Of a DNA stretch of 64,000 nt, positions 55,785 to 64,000 are shown one piece after another (within the stretch, counting starts at the first letter, position 1; every line of letters begins with the position of its first letter). Source of the DNA: Candidatus Pseudomonas phytovorans (GTDB taxonomy: Bacteria > Pseudomonadota > Gammaproteobacteria > Pseudomonadales > Pseudomonadaceae). The notes below the pieces were generated by a model. It had not been told where the DNA came from. It was given only the letters and a program-made list of their open reading frames with translations, and did no database searches. The stretch is from NCBI GenBank assembly GCA_029202525.1, contig CP119325.1, positions 5,616,001 through 5,680,000 of the forward strand, read 5' to 3'. A program made the translations under genes and the position numbers.

Positions 55785-56846
55785 CTAACCTGCCCGGCGC
55801 AACAACCACACACCCGCTAGCGCACAAATGCCCGCGGGGATCACCACCGCCAACAGCGGCGGGAAGCCGAACACCTGGCTCGAAGGCCCCAGCAGATCCT
55901 GAGCGATACGGAACACGAAACCCACCAGCACGCCGGTGAACACGCGCTGACCAAGGGTTACCGAGCGCAGCGGGCCGAAGATGAAGGAAATCGCCATCAG
56001 CACCAGCGCCGCAGTCACCATCGGCTGCAGCACCTTGCTCCAGAACGCCAGCCAGTAACGGGCGTTGTTCAACCCCTGGTCGGACAGGTAGTGGATGTAG
56101 TCCCACAGCCCGGTGATGGACAGCGATTCCGGTGCCAGGATCACGGTGTTGAGCAGTTGCGGCGTGAGCGAAACGTCCCAGCGCTCCTCCGGGGTATTGA
56201 CCACTTCGGTGTGATCGCCACGGAAGTAAGTGGTGCGCACATCCGCGAGCAGCCATTGGTCTTGCTGGTACTGCGCGCGGCGGGCGAAGCTCGACGTGAC
56301 AATCTTGCGCTCGCTATCGAAGCGGTAACGGGTCACACCCAGCAGCAGGCCATTGGGCTGCACGGCGTTGATGTGCACGTACTCCTCACCCTGGCGGTGC
56401 CACATGCCGCGCTTGGAGCTTTGCGCCTCACCTCCGCCCTGGGCCAGGGAACGGTCGGCCTGGGCCTTGTTCTCGGTCACCGGTGCCACGTATTCGCCAA
56501 TCAGCAGGCCGACCAGCATCAGCACCAGCATCGGCTTCATCACCGCCCAGACAATGCGGCCGATCGAAACCCCGGCAGCACGCATGATGGTCAGTTCGCT
56601 GCTGCTGGCCAGGCTGCCCAGGCCGATCAGGCAGCCGATCAGGGCGGCCATCGGCAGCATGTCGTACAGCCGCCGAGGTGCAGTCAGCAAGACGAAGTTG
56701 CCGGCCTCCATCACCGTGTAGGTGTCACTGAGGTCGCTCATCTCGTCGATGAAGGCGAACAGCGAGGCCAGGCCGAGGATGATGCCCAGCACCGCCAGGA
56801 TGGCCAGCAGCACGCTCTGGCCGATGTAGCGGTCCAGCTTACCCAT
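55785..56846 (-). CDS. lptG: LPS export ABC transporter permease LptG
   Basis: LptG with LptF and LptB2 extracts lipopolysaccharide from the inner membrane and hands it to LptC/LptA. The 353-residue protein begins MGKLDRYIGQSVLLAILAVLGI, has three N-terminal helices, a periplasmic beta-jellyroll (about 130-260), and three C-terminal helices. The coupling-helix region SSSELTIMRAAGVS is present. The start at 56846 overlaps lptF by eight bases. Confidence 0.95.
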   Translation of the reverse strand: MGKLDRYIGQSVLLAILAVLGIILGLASLFAFIDEMSDLSDTYTVMEAGNFVLLTAPRRLYDMLPMAALIGCLIGLGSLASSSELTIMRAAGVSIGRIVWAVMKPMLVLMLVGLLIGEYVAPVTENKAQADRSLAQGGGEAQSSKRGMWHRQGEEYVHINAVQPNGLLLGVTRYRFDSERKIVTSSFARRAQYQQDQWLLADVRTTYFRGDHTEVVNTPEERWDVSLTPQLLNTVILAPESLSITGLWDYIHYLSDQGLNNARYWLAFWSKVLQPMVTAALVLMAISFIFGPLRSVTLGQRVFTGVLVGFVFRIAQDLLGPSSQVFGFPPLLAVVIPAGICALAGVWLLRRAG

Positions 56847-57954
56847 GGGCCACCTCCGCACGACGGGCGGCGCGCTTGAGGCGCATCGGTTCCCAATACA
56901 TCAAGCCAAGCCCGATCAGCAGGAACAAGCCGTGGACCCACCACATGCCCAGGCCAATCGGCAATTTGCCCTTCTCGAGGGCGCCGCGTACGGAAATCAG
57001 CATTGTCAGGTAGGCCATGTACAGGAGGATTGCCGGCAGCAGCTTGAGGAAGCGGCCCTGGCGCGGGTTGGCGCGGGACAGCGGCACCGCCAGCAGGGTG
57101 ACAATAAACACCAGGATCGGCAGCGACAGCCGCCATTGCAGCTCGGCACGCTCACGCAGGCCCTTCTTGCCGAACAGCTCGGAAGTGGGGATGGCTTCGC
57201 GTTCGGTCACTTCCTCGGCCACTTCCGGCTTGGGCAGCAGTACACCATAAGTGTCATACTTGATCGCGCGGTAGTCGGCCTGGCCCGGGTTGCCGTCATA
57301 GCGGTAGCCGTTTTCCAGCACCAGGTAGCGGTTGCCGTCGGCCTGGATTTCCTGATGACCTTTTTCAGCCACCAATACTGACGGGGCGCGGTCCTTGGTC
57401 TTGTCCTGATTGAAGCGCTTCTCGGAGATGAACACCCCGGCCAGGTTGACGCGGTCATCCGACAGCTGCTCGGTGTAGGTTACCCGGGAGCCATCGCGCA
57501 AGGTCTGGAAGCGGCCCGGCACCAAGGTGTCGAACTCGGTCAGCGTGTCCTGCTGGGCGATGATCTGCTGCACCTGGGCCACACCCAGTGGTGCCAGGCT
57601 CAGGCTCAGCCAGGCCACCAGCACGGCAACCAGCGCCGCCGGCGCCATGGTCAACCCCAACAGGCGCTGCTGGCTCATACCGGTTGCGGACAACACGGTC
57701 ATCTCGCTTTCCAGGTAAAGGCGCCCGTAAGCCAGGAGAATGCCGAGGAACAGCCCCAGCGGCAGGATCAGTTGCAGGAACCCCGGCAGCCGGAAGCCCA
57801 TGATCAGGAACAGCACGCCCGGGTCGAGCACGCCCTGGGCCGCCTGGGCCAGGTACTTGATGAAGCGCCCGCTCATGATGATCACCAGCAGCACAGCGCT
57901 GACGGCGCTCAAGGTCACCAGGACCTCGCGGGACAGATAACGAAAGACGATCAA
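56839..57954 (-). CDS. lptF: LPS export ABC transporter permease LptF
   Basis: The partner permease of LptG, 371 residues, with the same 3 helices + jellyroll + 3 helices plan. It has YLESEMTVLSATGMSQQRL in the coupling region. The start is taken as TTG at 57954, giving the family N-terminus (M)IVFRYLSREVLVTL, because AGGAG sits at ideal distance before it; the in-frame ATG at 57990 lies upstream of that ribosome site and would add 12 unrelated residues. Confidence 0.94.
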   Translation of the reverse strand: MIVFRYLSREVLVTLSAVSAVLLVIIMSGRFIKYLAQAAQGVLDPGVLFLIMGFRLPGFLQLILPLGLFLGILLAYGRLYLESEMTVLSATGMSQQRLLGLTMAPAALVAVLVAWLSLSLAPLGVAQVQQIIAQQDTLTEFDTLVPGRFQTLRDGSRVTYTEQLSDDRVNLAGVFISEKRFNQDKTKDRAPSVLVAEKGHQEIQADGNRYLVLENGYRYDGNPGQADYRAIKYDTYGVLLPKPEVAEEVTEREAIPTSELFGKKGLRERAELQWRLSLPILVFIVTLLAVPLSRANPRQGRFLKLLPAILLYMAYLTMLISVRGALEKGKLPIGLGMWWVHGLFLLIGLGLMYWEPMRLKRAARRAEVAHG

Positions 57955-58255
57955 ACCAGACACTCCTGGGTTGTCAGGGCGGACTGCCATGCAATGGCGC
58001 CAAACAATGACTTAGTACAGCCAAGACCAATGCCGGTTCGCCAACGGCGAACCTCCATGTAAAGTGCGCGCATTATCCTGTGATTGACCGCCCCTGTCAC
58101 TTGGCCGCGCATGAACGTGCATAACGGGGTTGTCAGCACGCTTGCCGCAGGCTCAAACTGGCAGCTTTTCCGCTGGCACGCGACTGCGCGGCCAGGCCCG
58201 TCCAGAGCGTTGGAACACACAGCGCCATACGTATCGATCATTCGGGGACCCTGAC
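57955..58255. promoter_or_regulatory. Divergent lptF/pepA promoter region
   Basis: A 301-base space without genes that must carry the promoters of lptFG and pepA. The only clear structure is a palindrome ggttcgcc-aac-ggcgaacc at 58035-58053, in a position where it could be an operator; no factor is assigned. Confidence 0.4.
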
Positions 58256-59749
58256 ATGGAACTGGTTGTAAAAAGCGTAGCTGCTGCATCCGTAAAAACC
58301 GCCACCCTGGTTATTGCGGTAGGTGAAAAGGGCAAGCTCGGCGCTGCCGCCAAGGCTGTCGACCTGGCCAGCGAAGGTGCCATCAGCGCCGTGCTCAAAC
58401 GCGGTGACCTGGCTGGCAAGCCAGGCCAGACCCTGCTGCTGCAGAACCTGCCGGGCCTGAAGGCCGAGCGCGTAATGCTGGTAGGTAGCGGCAAGGACGA
58501 AGCCCTGGGCGACCGCACCTGGCGCAAACTGGTTGCCAGCGTCGCCGGCGTGCTCAAGGGCCTGAATGGCACCGACGCAGTACTGGCCCTGGACGATATC
58601 GCAGTCAGCAACCGTGACGCCCACTACGGCAAATACCGCCTGCTGGCCGAAACCCTGCTCGACGGCGAGTACGTGTTCGACCGTTTCAAAAGCCAAAAGG
58701 TCGAACCACGCGCCCTGAAAAAAGTCACCCTGCTGGCCGACAAGGCCGGCCAGGCCGAGGTAGAGCGCGCCGTCAGGCACGCCAGCGCCATTGCTACCGG
58801 CATGGCTTTCACCCGCGACCTGGGCAACCTGCCGCCTAACCTGTGCCATCCAAGCTTCCTCGCCGAACAGGCCAAGGAACTGGGTAAGGCGCACAAAGGC
58901 CTGAAGGTGGAAGTGCTGGACGAAAAGAAGATCAAGGACCTGGGCATGGGCGCGTTCTATGCCGTGGGCCAAGGCAGCGACCAGCCGCCACGCTTGATCG
59001 TGCTCAACTACCAGGGTGGCAAGAAAGCTGAGAAGCCGTTCGTGCTGGTGGGCAAGGGCATCACCTTCGACACCGGCGGCATCAGCCTCAAGCCTGGCGC
59101 CGGCATGGATGAAATGAAATACGACATGTGCGGCGCTGCCAGCGTATTTGGCACCCTGCGCGCGGTGCTCGAACTGCAGCTGCCGATCAACCTGGTGTGT
59201 CTGCTGGCCTGCGCCGAGAACATGCCGAGCGGCGGCGCCACTCGCCCGGGTGATATCGTCACCACCATGAGCGGCCAGACCGTGGAAATCCTCAACACCG
59301 ACGCCGAAGGCCGCCTGGTGCTGTGTGACACCCTGACCTACGCCGAACGCTTCAAGCCGCAGGCGGTGATCGACATCGCCACCCTGACCGGCGCCTGCAT
59401 CGTCGCCCTGGGCAGCCACACCTCTGGCCTGATGGGTAACAACGACGAGTTGGTCGGCCAGTTGCTCGACGCCGGCAAGCGCGCCGACGACCGCGCCTGG
59501 CAGTTGCCACTGTTCGATGAATACCAGGAGCAACTGGACAGCCCGTTCGCCGACATGGGCAACATCGGCGGGCCGAAGGCCGGCACCATCACCGCAGGCT
59601 GCTTCCTGTCGCGCTTCGCCAAGGCCTACAACTGGGCGCACATGGACATCGCCGGTACCGCCTGGATCAGTGGTGGCAAGGACAAGGGCGCCACCGGCCG
59701 CCCGGTGCCCCTGCTGACCCAGTACCTGCTGGACCGCGCTGGCGCCTGA
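58256..59749 (+). CDS. pepA: Leucyl aminopeptidase PepA
   Basis: A 497-residue M17 aminopeptidase with two metal ions that removes N-terminal Leu and other residues; PepA also binds DNA in some bacteria. The catalytic C-terminal domain has VGKGITFDTGGISLKPGAGMDEMKYDM with its metal-binding Lys and Asp, and NTDAEGRLVLCD. The start at 58256 (MELVVKS) follows GGGGA. It is followed by holC and valS, the usual pepA-holC-valS order of gammaproteobacteria. Confidence 0.96.
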   Translation: MELVVKSVAAASVKTATLVIAVGEKGKLGAAAKAVDLASEGAISAVLKRGDLAGKPGQTLLLQNLPGLKAERVMLVGSGKDEALGDRTWRKLVASVAGVLKGLNGTDAVLALDDIAVSNRDAHYGKYRLLAETLLDGEYVFDRFKSQKVEPRALKKVTLLADKAGQAEVERAVRHASAIATGMAFTRDLGNLPPNLCHPSFLAEQAKELGKAHKGLKVEVLDEKKIKDLGMGAFYAVGQGSDQPPRLIVLNYQGGKKAEKPFVLVGKGITFDTGGISLKPGAGMDEMKYDMCGAASVFGTLRAVLELQLPINLVCLLACAENMPSGGATRPGDIVTTMSGQTVEILNTDAEGRLVLCDTLTYAERFKPQAVIDIATLTGACIVALGSHTSGLMGNNDELVGQLLDAGKRADDRAWQLPLFDEYQEQLDSPFADMGNIGGPKAGTITAGCFLSRFAKAYNWAHMDIAGTAWISGGKDKGATGRPVPLLTQYLLDRAGA

Positions 59750-59757
59750 CGCCCCGA

Positions 59758-59786
59758 GGCCGGTGGTGCCTTGCGCACCACCGGCC
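59758..59786 (+). other. Strong hairpin immediately upstream of holC
   Basis: ggccggtggtgc and gcaccaccggcc form a perfect 12-bp stem with a 5-base loop, starting nine bases after pepA and ending 13 bases before the holC ATG. There is no T-run. It may limit read-through or holC translation. Confidence 0.55.
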
Positions 59787-59799
59787 GGCGATTTCTATC

Positions 59800-60228
59800 A
59801 TGAGCAAAGTCGACTTCTACATCTTGCCTACCGACTCACTGTCGGCGCGGCTCGATTTCGCCTGCAAATTGTGCGAAAAGGCCTGGCGCCTCGGCCACCG
59901 GGTCTATCTGCATTGCCAGGATGCCGAGCAACGCGACGAGCTGGACCAGCGCCTGTGGCGCTTCAAGGGCGAGGCCTTCGTGCCCCACGACCTGGCCGAA
60001 CTGCACGCCGATGCCGGCGTGGCACTGGGCCTGGCTGACAACGCCGGCGAGCACCGCGACCTGCTGATCAACCTCGGGGCTGGCGTGCCGGGCTTCGTCG
60101 GGCAGTTCGAGCGGGTGGCCGAAATCGTGGTCGAGGAGCCTGGCATCCGCCAATCAGCCCGTGAGCGATTCCGTTTCTACCGTGAACAGGGCTATGCTCT
60201 GCAAGACCACCGCTTACAGCGACTTTGA
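59800..60228 (+). CDS. holC: DNA polymerase III chi subunit
   Basis: HolC, with psi, links the clamp loader to single-strand-binding protein. The 142-residue protein begins MSKVDFYILPTDSLSARLDFACKLCEKAW and has the family segments VYLHCQDAEQRDELDQRLWRF, FVPHDL and RFRFYREQGYALQDHRLQRL. No Shine-Dalgarno sequence is evident; a hairpin lies just upstream. Confidence 0.93.
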   Translation: MSKVDFYILPTDSLSARLDFACKLCEKAWRLGHRVYLHCQDAEQRDELDQRLWRFKGEAFVPHDLAELHADAGVALGLADNAGEHRDLLINLGAGVPGFVGQFERVAEIVVEEPGIRQSARERFRFYREQGYALQDHRLQRL

Positions 60229-60233
60229 CGACG

Positions 60234-60584
60234 ATGGACAAGCCTTCCGCCCGACCTGATTCTGCCCATCTGCTCGACGACCTGGAGTCGATACGCGAGC
60301 TGCTGGGCGATGCCGACCTGCAACCGCCGCTGCTGACCGAAACGGTGGAGCAGATCCCCCTGCTGCTGGAAGAACCTGCCGGCAACCCTGCACCTGATGC
60401 CGAGCCCGATGCGGACCCGCAAGCCCGCCGCCAGGACACCCTGCTGCACCTGGAAAGCGAGCTGCGCGCAGCGGCGCAGATGATCATGCAGGACGTGATC
60501 AACGACTTTACCCCGCATATCGAGAACGAGATCAAACGCCGGCTGGATGCGCGGATCGAGCGGTTGATCAAGCGCTCCGAATAA
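60234..60584 (+). CDS. Small acidic conserved protein between holC and valS
   Basis: A 116-residue protein with an acidic, Asp/Glu/Pro-rich N-terminal two-thirds and a helical C-terminus (QMIMQDVINDFTPHIENEIKRRLDARIERLIKRSE) that looks like an oligomerisation helix. The function is unknown. The start is ambiguous between ATG 60234 and TTG 60225; the latter would overlap the holC stop. It is likely co-transcribed with holC, and is followed by a REP pair before valS. Confidence 0.72.
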   Translation: MDKPSARPDSAHLLDDLESIRELLGDADLQPPLLTETVEQIPLLLEEPAGNPAPDAEPDADPQARRQDTLLHLESELRAAAQMIMQDVINDFTPHIENEIKRRLDARIERLIKRSE

Positions 60585-60606
60585 GGCCGAAATCCGGCGG
60601 TGCCTG

Positions 60607-60696
60607 CTTCGCGGGTAAACCCGCTCCCACAATGACCGCGCAAGCCTCAAGACCTGTGGGGTCCCTGTGGGAGCGGGTTTACCCGCGAAGAGGCCA
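60607..60696. repeat. Inverted REP pair upstream of valS
   Basis: cttcgcgggtaaacccgctccc (from 60607) faces ctgtgggagcgggtttacccgc (to about 60688) with gaagaggcc following. It separates the holC transcript from valS. Confidence 0.82.
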
Positions 60697-60794
60697 AGCC
60701 TGCCCTGCCAGATAGCAGCAGCTTGTCGCCTGCGGCCCCCACCTTGGTTATACTTCCCGGCTTTCCCGAATAAATGCACAGGGTCCCGCCGCGC

Positions 60795-63641
60795 ATGGAT
60801 AAGACCTACCAGCCGCACGCCATCGAAACTTCCTGGTACAACACTTGGGAGTCCGAGAACTATTTCGCCCCACAAGGTGCAGGCGAGTCCTACACCATCA
60901 TGATCCCGCCGCCGAACGTGACCGGCAGCCTGCACATGGGCCACGGGTTCAACAACGCGATCATGGATGCCCTGATCCGTTTCCGCCGCATGCAAGGCCG
61001 CGACACCCTGTGGCAACCAGGTACCGACCACGCCGGTATCGCCACGCAGATGCTGGTCGAGCGCCAGCTTGAAGCCAAGGGCCAGAACCGCCATGACCTG
61101 GGCCGCGAAAAATTCCTGGAGAAAATCTGGGAATGGAAGGACCAGTCCGGTGGCAACATCAGCCGCCAGATCCGCCGCCTGGGCTCGTCGGTAGACTGGA
61201 GCCGCGAGCGCTTCACCATGGACGACGGCCTGTCCGACGCGGTCAAGGAAGCGTTCGTGCGCCTGCATGAAGACGGCCTGATCTACCGTGGCAAGCGCCT
61301 GGTCAACTGGGACACCAAGCTGCACACGGCCATTTCCGACCTCGAAGTGGAAAACCACGACGAGAAGGGCCACCTGTGGAACCTGCGCTACCCGCTGGCC
61401 GACGGCGCCAAGACTGCCGAAGGCCTGGACTACCTGGTCGTTGCCACCACCCGTCCGGAAACCTTGCTGGGTGACGCGGCCGTTGCGGTCAACCCGACCG
61501 ACGAGCGCTACCAGGCACTGATCGGCAAGTTCGTCGAACTGCCGCTGGTTGGCCGCCGCATCCCGATCATCGCCGACGACTACTGCGACCCGGCGTTCGG
61601 TACCGGCTGCGTGAAGATTACCCCGGCCCACGATTTCAACGACTATGAAGTCGGCAAGCGCCACAACCTGCCGCTGCTGAACATCTTCGACAAGAACGCC
61701 TTCGTGCTGGCCAGCGCCCAGGCCTTCAACCTCGACGGCAGCGTCAACGAGCAGGTCGATACCACCCTGCCGGCCCAGTACGCCAACCTTGACCGCTTCG
61801 TTGCGCGCAAGCAGATCGTCGCTGACCTGGATGCCCAGGGCCTGCTGGTAAGCATCGACGACCACGCCCTGAAAGTGCCGAAAGGCGACCGTTCGGGCAC
61901 CGTCATCGAGCCATGGCTGACCGACCAGTGGTACGTCTCCACCAAGCCGCTGGCAGAGCCTGCCATCGCTGCCGTGGAAGATGGCCGTATCCAGTTCGTG
62001 CCCAAGCAGTACGAGAACATGTACTTCTCCTGGATGCGTGACATCCAGGACTGGTGCATCAGCCGCCAGCTGTGGTGGGGCCACCGTATTCCGGCGTGGT
62101 ACGACGAGGCCGGCCAGGTCTACGTTGGCCGCGACGAAGCCGAAGTGCGTGCCAAGCACAACCTGGGCGCTGACGTGGTCCTGCGCCAGGACGACGACGT
62201 ACTCGACACCTGGTTCAGCTCGGGCCTGTGGACCTTCTCCACCTTGGGCTGGCCGGAACAGACCGAGTTCCTCAAGAAGTTCCACTCCACCGATGTGCTG
62301 GTGACCGGCTTCGACATCATCTTCTTCTGGGTTGCGCGCATGATCATGCTGACCATGCACCTGATCAAGAACGAAGACGGCACCCCGCAGGTACCGTTCA
62401 AGACCGTGTACGTGCACGGCCTGGTGCGTGACGGCCAGGGCCAGAAGATGTCCAAATCCAAGGGCAACGTGCTGGACCCGCTGGACATCGTCGACGGCAT
62501 TACCCTCGACGCCCTGCTGGAAAAGCGCACCAGCGGCTTGATGCAGCCCAAGCTTGCCGACAAGATCGCCAAGCAGACCAAGGCCGAGTTCCCCGAAGGT
62601 ATCGCCAGCTACGGCACCGACGCCCTGCGCTTCACCTTCTGCTCGCTGGCTTCCACGGGCCGCGACATCAAGTTCGACATGGGCCGCGTCGAAGGCTACC
62701 GCAACTTCTGCAACAAGATCTGGAACGCCGCCCGCTACGTGCTGGACAAGGGCGAGGACTGCGGCCAGAACGGCGAAGCCTACGAGCTGTCGCTGGCTGA
62801 CCGCTGGATCATCTCGCAGCTGCAGCGCACCGAAGCCGAAGTGACCCGCCAGCTGGAGCAGTTCCGCTTCGACCTGGCCAGCCAGGCACTGTACGAGTTC
62901 ATCTGGAACCAGTACTGCGACTGGTACCTGGAGCTGTCCAAGCCGGTACTGTGGGACGAAAACGCCCCGGTCGAGCGCGCCCGCGGCACCCGCCGCACCC
63001 TGGTGCGTGTACTGGAAGTAGCACTGCGCCTGGCGCACCCGTTCATGCCGTTCATTACCGAAGAAATCTGGCAGCGCATCGCGCCGCTGGCCGGCGTCGA
63101 AGGCAAGACCATCATGCTGCAGCCGTGGCCGGTGGCCAATGAAGCACGCATCGATGCCGCTGCCGAGGGTGACATCGAGTGGCTGAAGGAGCTGATGGTC
63201 GGCCTGCGCAACATTCGCGCCGAAATGAACATCGGCCCGGGCAAGCCGCTGCCGCTGTTCCTGAAAAACGCCAACGCCGACGACCAGCGCCGCTTGCAGG
63301 AAAACGAAGCACTGCTGAAGAAGCTGGCCAAGGTCGAATCGTTCACCGTGCTGAGCGACGCCGACGAAGCACCGCTGTCGGCCACTGCCCTGGTCGGTGA
63401 TCTGCAAGTGCTGGTGCCTATGGCTGGCCTGATCGACAAGGATGCCGAACTGGCGCGCCTGAACAAGGAAATCCAGCGCCTGCAAGGCGAAGTGGCGCGC
63501 GTGGGGGGCAAGCTGTCCAACGCCGCCTTCGTCGACAAGGCGCCGCCTGCAGTGATCGAGAAGGAACGCGCCAAGCTGGCCGAGTCCGAACAGGCCCTGG
63601 CCAACTTCACCGAGCAGCATGCGCGGATTGCAGCGCTGTAA
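60795..63641 (+). CDS. valS: Valyl-tRNA synthetase
   Basis: ValS charges tRNA-Val and edits misactivated threonine. The 948-residue class I enzyme has PPPNVTGSLHMGHGF with the HIGH box HMGH at 47-50, the CP1 editing insertion (about 190-340), KMSKSKGNVLDP as the KMSKS motif, an anticodon-binding helical domain, and a C-terminal coiled-coil arm (about 880-948). The start MDKTYQPH at 60795 is chosen over an ATG seven codons upstream. Confidence 0.97.
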   Translation: MDKTYQPHAIETSWYNTWESENYFAPQGAGESYTIMIPPPNVTGSLHMGHGFNNAIMDALIRFRRMQGRDTLWQPGTDHAGIATQMLVERQLEAKGQNRHDLGREKFLEKIWEWKDQSGGNISRQIRRLGSSVDWSRERFTMDDGLSDAVKEAFVRLHEDGLIYRGKRLVNWDTKLHTAISDLEVENHDEKGHLWNLRYPLADGAKTAEGLDYLVVATTRPETLLGDAAVAVNPTDERYQALIGKFVELPLVGRRIPIIADDYCDPAFGTGCVKITPAHDFNDYEVGKRHNLPLLNIFDKNAFVLASAQAFNLDGSVNEQVDTTLPAQYANLDRFVARKQIVADLDAQGLLVSIDDHALKVPKGDRSGTVIEPWLTDQWYVSTKPLAEPAIAAVEDGRIQFVPKQYENMYFSWMRDIQDWCISRQLWWGHRIPAWYDEAGQVYVGRDEAEVRAKHNLGADVVLRQDDDVLDTWFSSGLWTFSTLGWPEQTEFLKKFHSTDVLVTGFDIIFFWVARMIMLTMHLIKNEDGTPQVPFKTVYVHGLVRDGQGQKMSKSKGNVLDPLDIVDGITLDALLEKRTSGLMQPKLADKIAKQTKAEFPEGIASYGTDALRFTFCSLASTGRDIKFDMGRVEGYRNFCNKIWNAARYVLDKGEDCGQNGEAYELSLADRWIISQLQRTEAEVTRQLEQFRFDLASQALYEFIWNQYCDWYLELSKPVLWDENAPVERARGTRRTLVRVLEVALRLAHPFMPFITEEIWQRIAPLAGVEGKTIMLQPWPVANEARIDAAAEGDIEWLKELMVGLRNIRAEMNIGPGKPLPLFLKNANADDQRRLQENEALLKKLAKVESFTVLSDADEAPLSATALVGDLQVLVPMAGLIDKDAELARLNKEIQRLQGEVARVGGKLSNAAFVDKAPPAVIEKERAKLAESEQALANFTEQHARIAAL

Positions 63642-63677
63642 CCAAAAGTGAAGCCATAGCGGGCTGCTTCGCAGCCC

Positions 63678-63740
63678 ATCGCCGGCAAGCCAGCTCCCAC
63701 AGGAAAGCGCCATCCCTGTGGGAGCTGGCTTGCCGGCGAT
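63678..63740. repeat. Inverted REP pair (gccggcaagccagctcccac variant) after valS
   Basis: A perfect 26-base inverted repeat (63678-63703 against 63715-63740) with an 11-base loop. The core differs from the gcgggtaaacccgc type seen elsewhere in the window, so it is a second REP subfamily. Confidence 0.82.
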
Positions 63741-63758
63741 GCTTTTCAGGACCCAATC

Positions 63759-64000
63759 ATGACCGAAAAACCCACCCTGCACCCGCGCAACCGCCACCAG
63801 GGCCGTTACGACTTCCCCAGCCTGATCAAGGCCCACCCTGACCTGGCCCGTTTCACCATCACCAACCCTCACGGCAAACCCAGTATCGACTTCGCCAACC
63901 CCGAAGCCGTGCGGGTGTTCAACCGTGCCTTGCTCAAAGCCCAGTACGGCATCCAGCACTGGGACATCCCGGCCGACTACCTGTGCCCGCCGATCCCCGG
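63759..64000 (+). CDS. rlmF: 23S rRNA (adenine-1618-N6)-methyltransferase, N-terminal part
   Basis: The first 80 codons of a gene that runs off the window. The sequence begins MTEKPTLHPRNRHQGRYDF and continues with INGPH-like ITNPHGKPSIDFANPEAVRVFNRALLKAQYGIQHWDIP and LCPPIPG, matching RlmF (YbiN), which methylates A1618 of 23S rRNA. The SAM-binding and NPPF catalytic motifs lie beyond the end. Confidence 0.88.
   Translation, partial: MTEKPTLHPRNRHQGRYDFPSLIKAHPDLARFTITNPHGKPSIDFANPEAVRVFNRALLKAQYGIQHWDIPADYLCPPIP

Noticed and set aside
60192..63959. A minus-strand frame of over 1,200 codons opposite valS
   Set aside because: Antisense shadow of valS with no family signature.

Overview
The window looks like a core chromosomal segment of a Pseudomonas putida-group bacterium. 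The GC-rich codon use, the gene order (guaBA, xseA, leuA, zwf-pgl-eda/hexR, gts-oprB, edd-glk-gltR-gtrS/gap, arcDABC, gcvHP-sdaA-gcvT, csp, lptFG, pepA-holC-valS) and at least a dozen species-typical REP palindromes (gcgggtaaacccgctcccac and relatives) all fit. The assignment comes from recognised gene families and recalled P. putida gene order, not from a search.

Layout. 1-7152: end of mltF, then leftward tadA, a Tat-exported multicopper oxidase (cumA type), guaA, guaB, a metal-binding-like protein of unknown function and a TauE/SafE permease. 7292-11546: rightward xseA, an M23 peptidase and leuA, with a leucine-rich leader peptide ahead of leuA. 11602-12345: an AT-rich accessory gene whose product closely resembles monalysin, the beta-barrel pore-forming toxin of P. 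entomophila. It sits between leuA and eda, bounded by two strong terminators. 12605-29727: a sugar-catabolic block containing the Entner-Doudoroff genes eda, pgl, zwf, edd and glk, gap-1, the repressor hexR, the glucose ABC transporter gtsABCD with porin OprB and a mutarotase, and the two-component pair gltR/gtrS. HexR-type operators TTGT-N7/8-ACAA lie between edd and gap-1. 29969-35695: an iron/haem block with a Fur box, ECF sigma, FecR anti-sigma, TonB receptor, haem oxygenase and a DUF454 protein. 35675-42875: two head-to-head arcD copies, arcA, arcB, arcC and a small conserved protein. 43049-54561: a TyrR/GcsR-type sigma-54 activator, gltS, a Tat-exported FAD oxidase with a periplasmic RidA, and the operon gcvH-gcvP-sdaA-gcvT. 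A good -24/-12 promoter and GcsR-like boxes precede gcvH. 54921-64000: cold-shock protein, RDD protein, lptG/lptF, pepA, holC, a small protein, valS and the start of rlmF.

How it fits together. Glucose entering through OprB and GtsABCD is phosphorylated by Glk, oxidised by Zwf/Pgl, split by Edd/Eda and passed to Gap-1, under HexR and GltR/GtrS. The HasI/HasS-like pair drives haem uptake and HemO releases the iron. ArcDABC ferments arginine. GcsR with sigma-54 links glycine to its cleavage and to serine deamination.

The most unusual items are the monalysin-like toxin gene, the exported FAD oxidase/RidA pair, the leuA leader peptide, the mirrored arcD duplication, and a 65-bp perfect inverted repeat behind the haem receptor gene.
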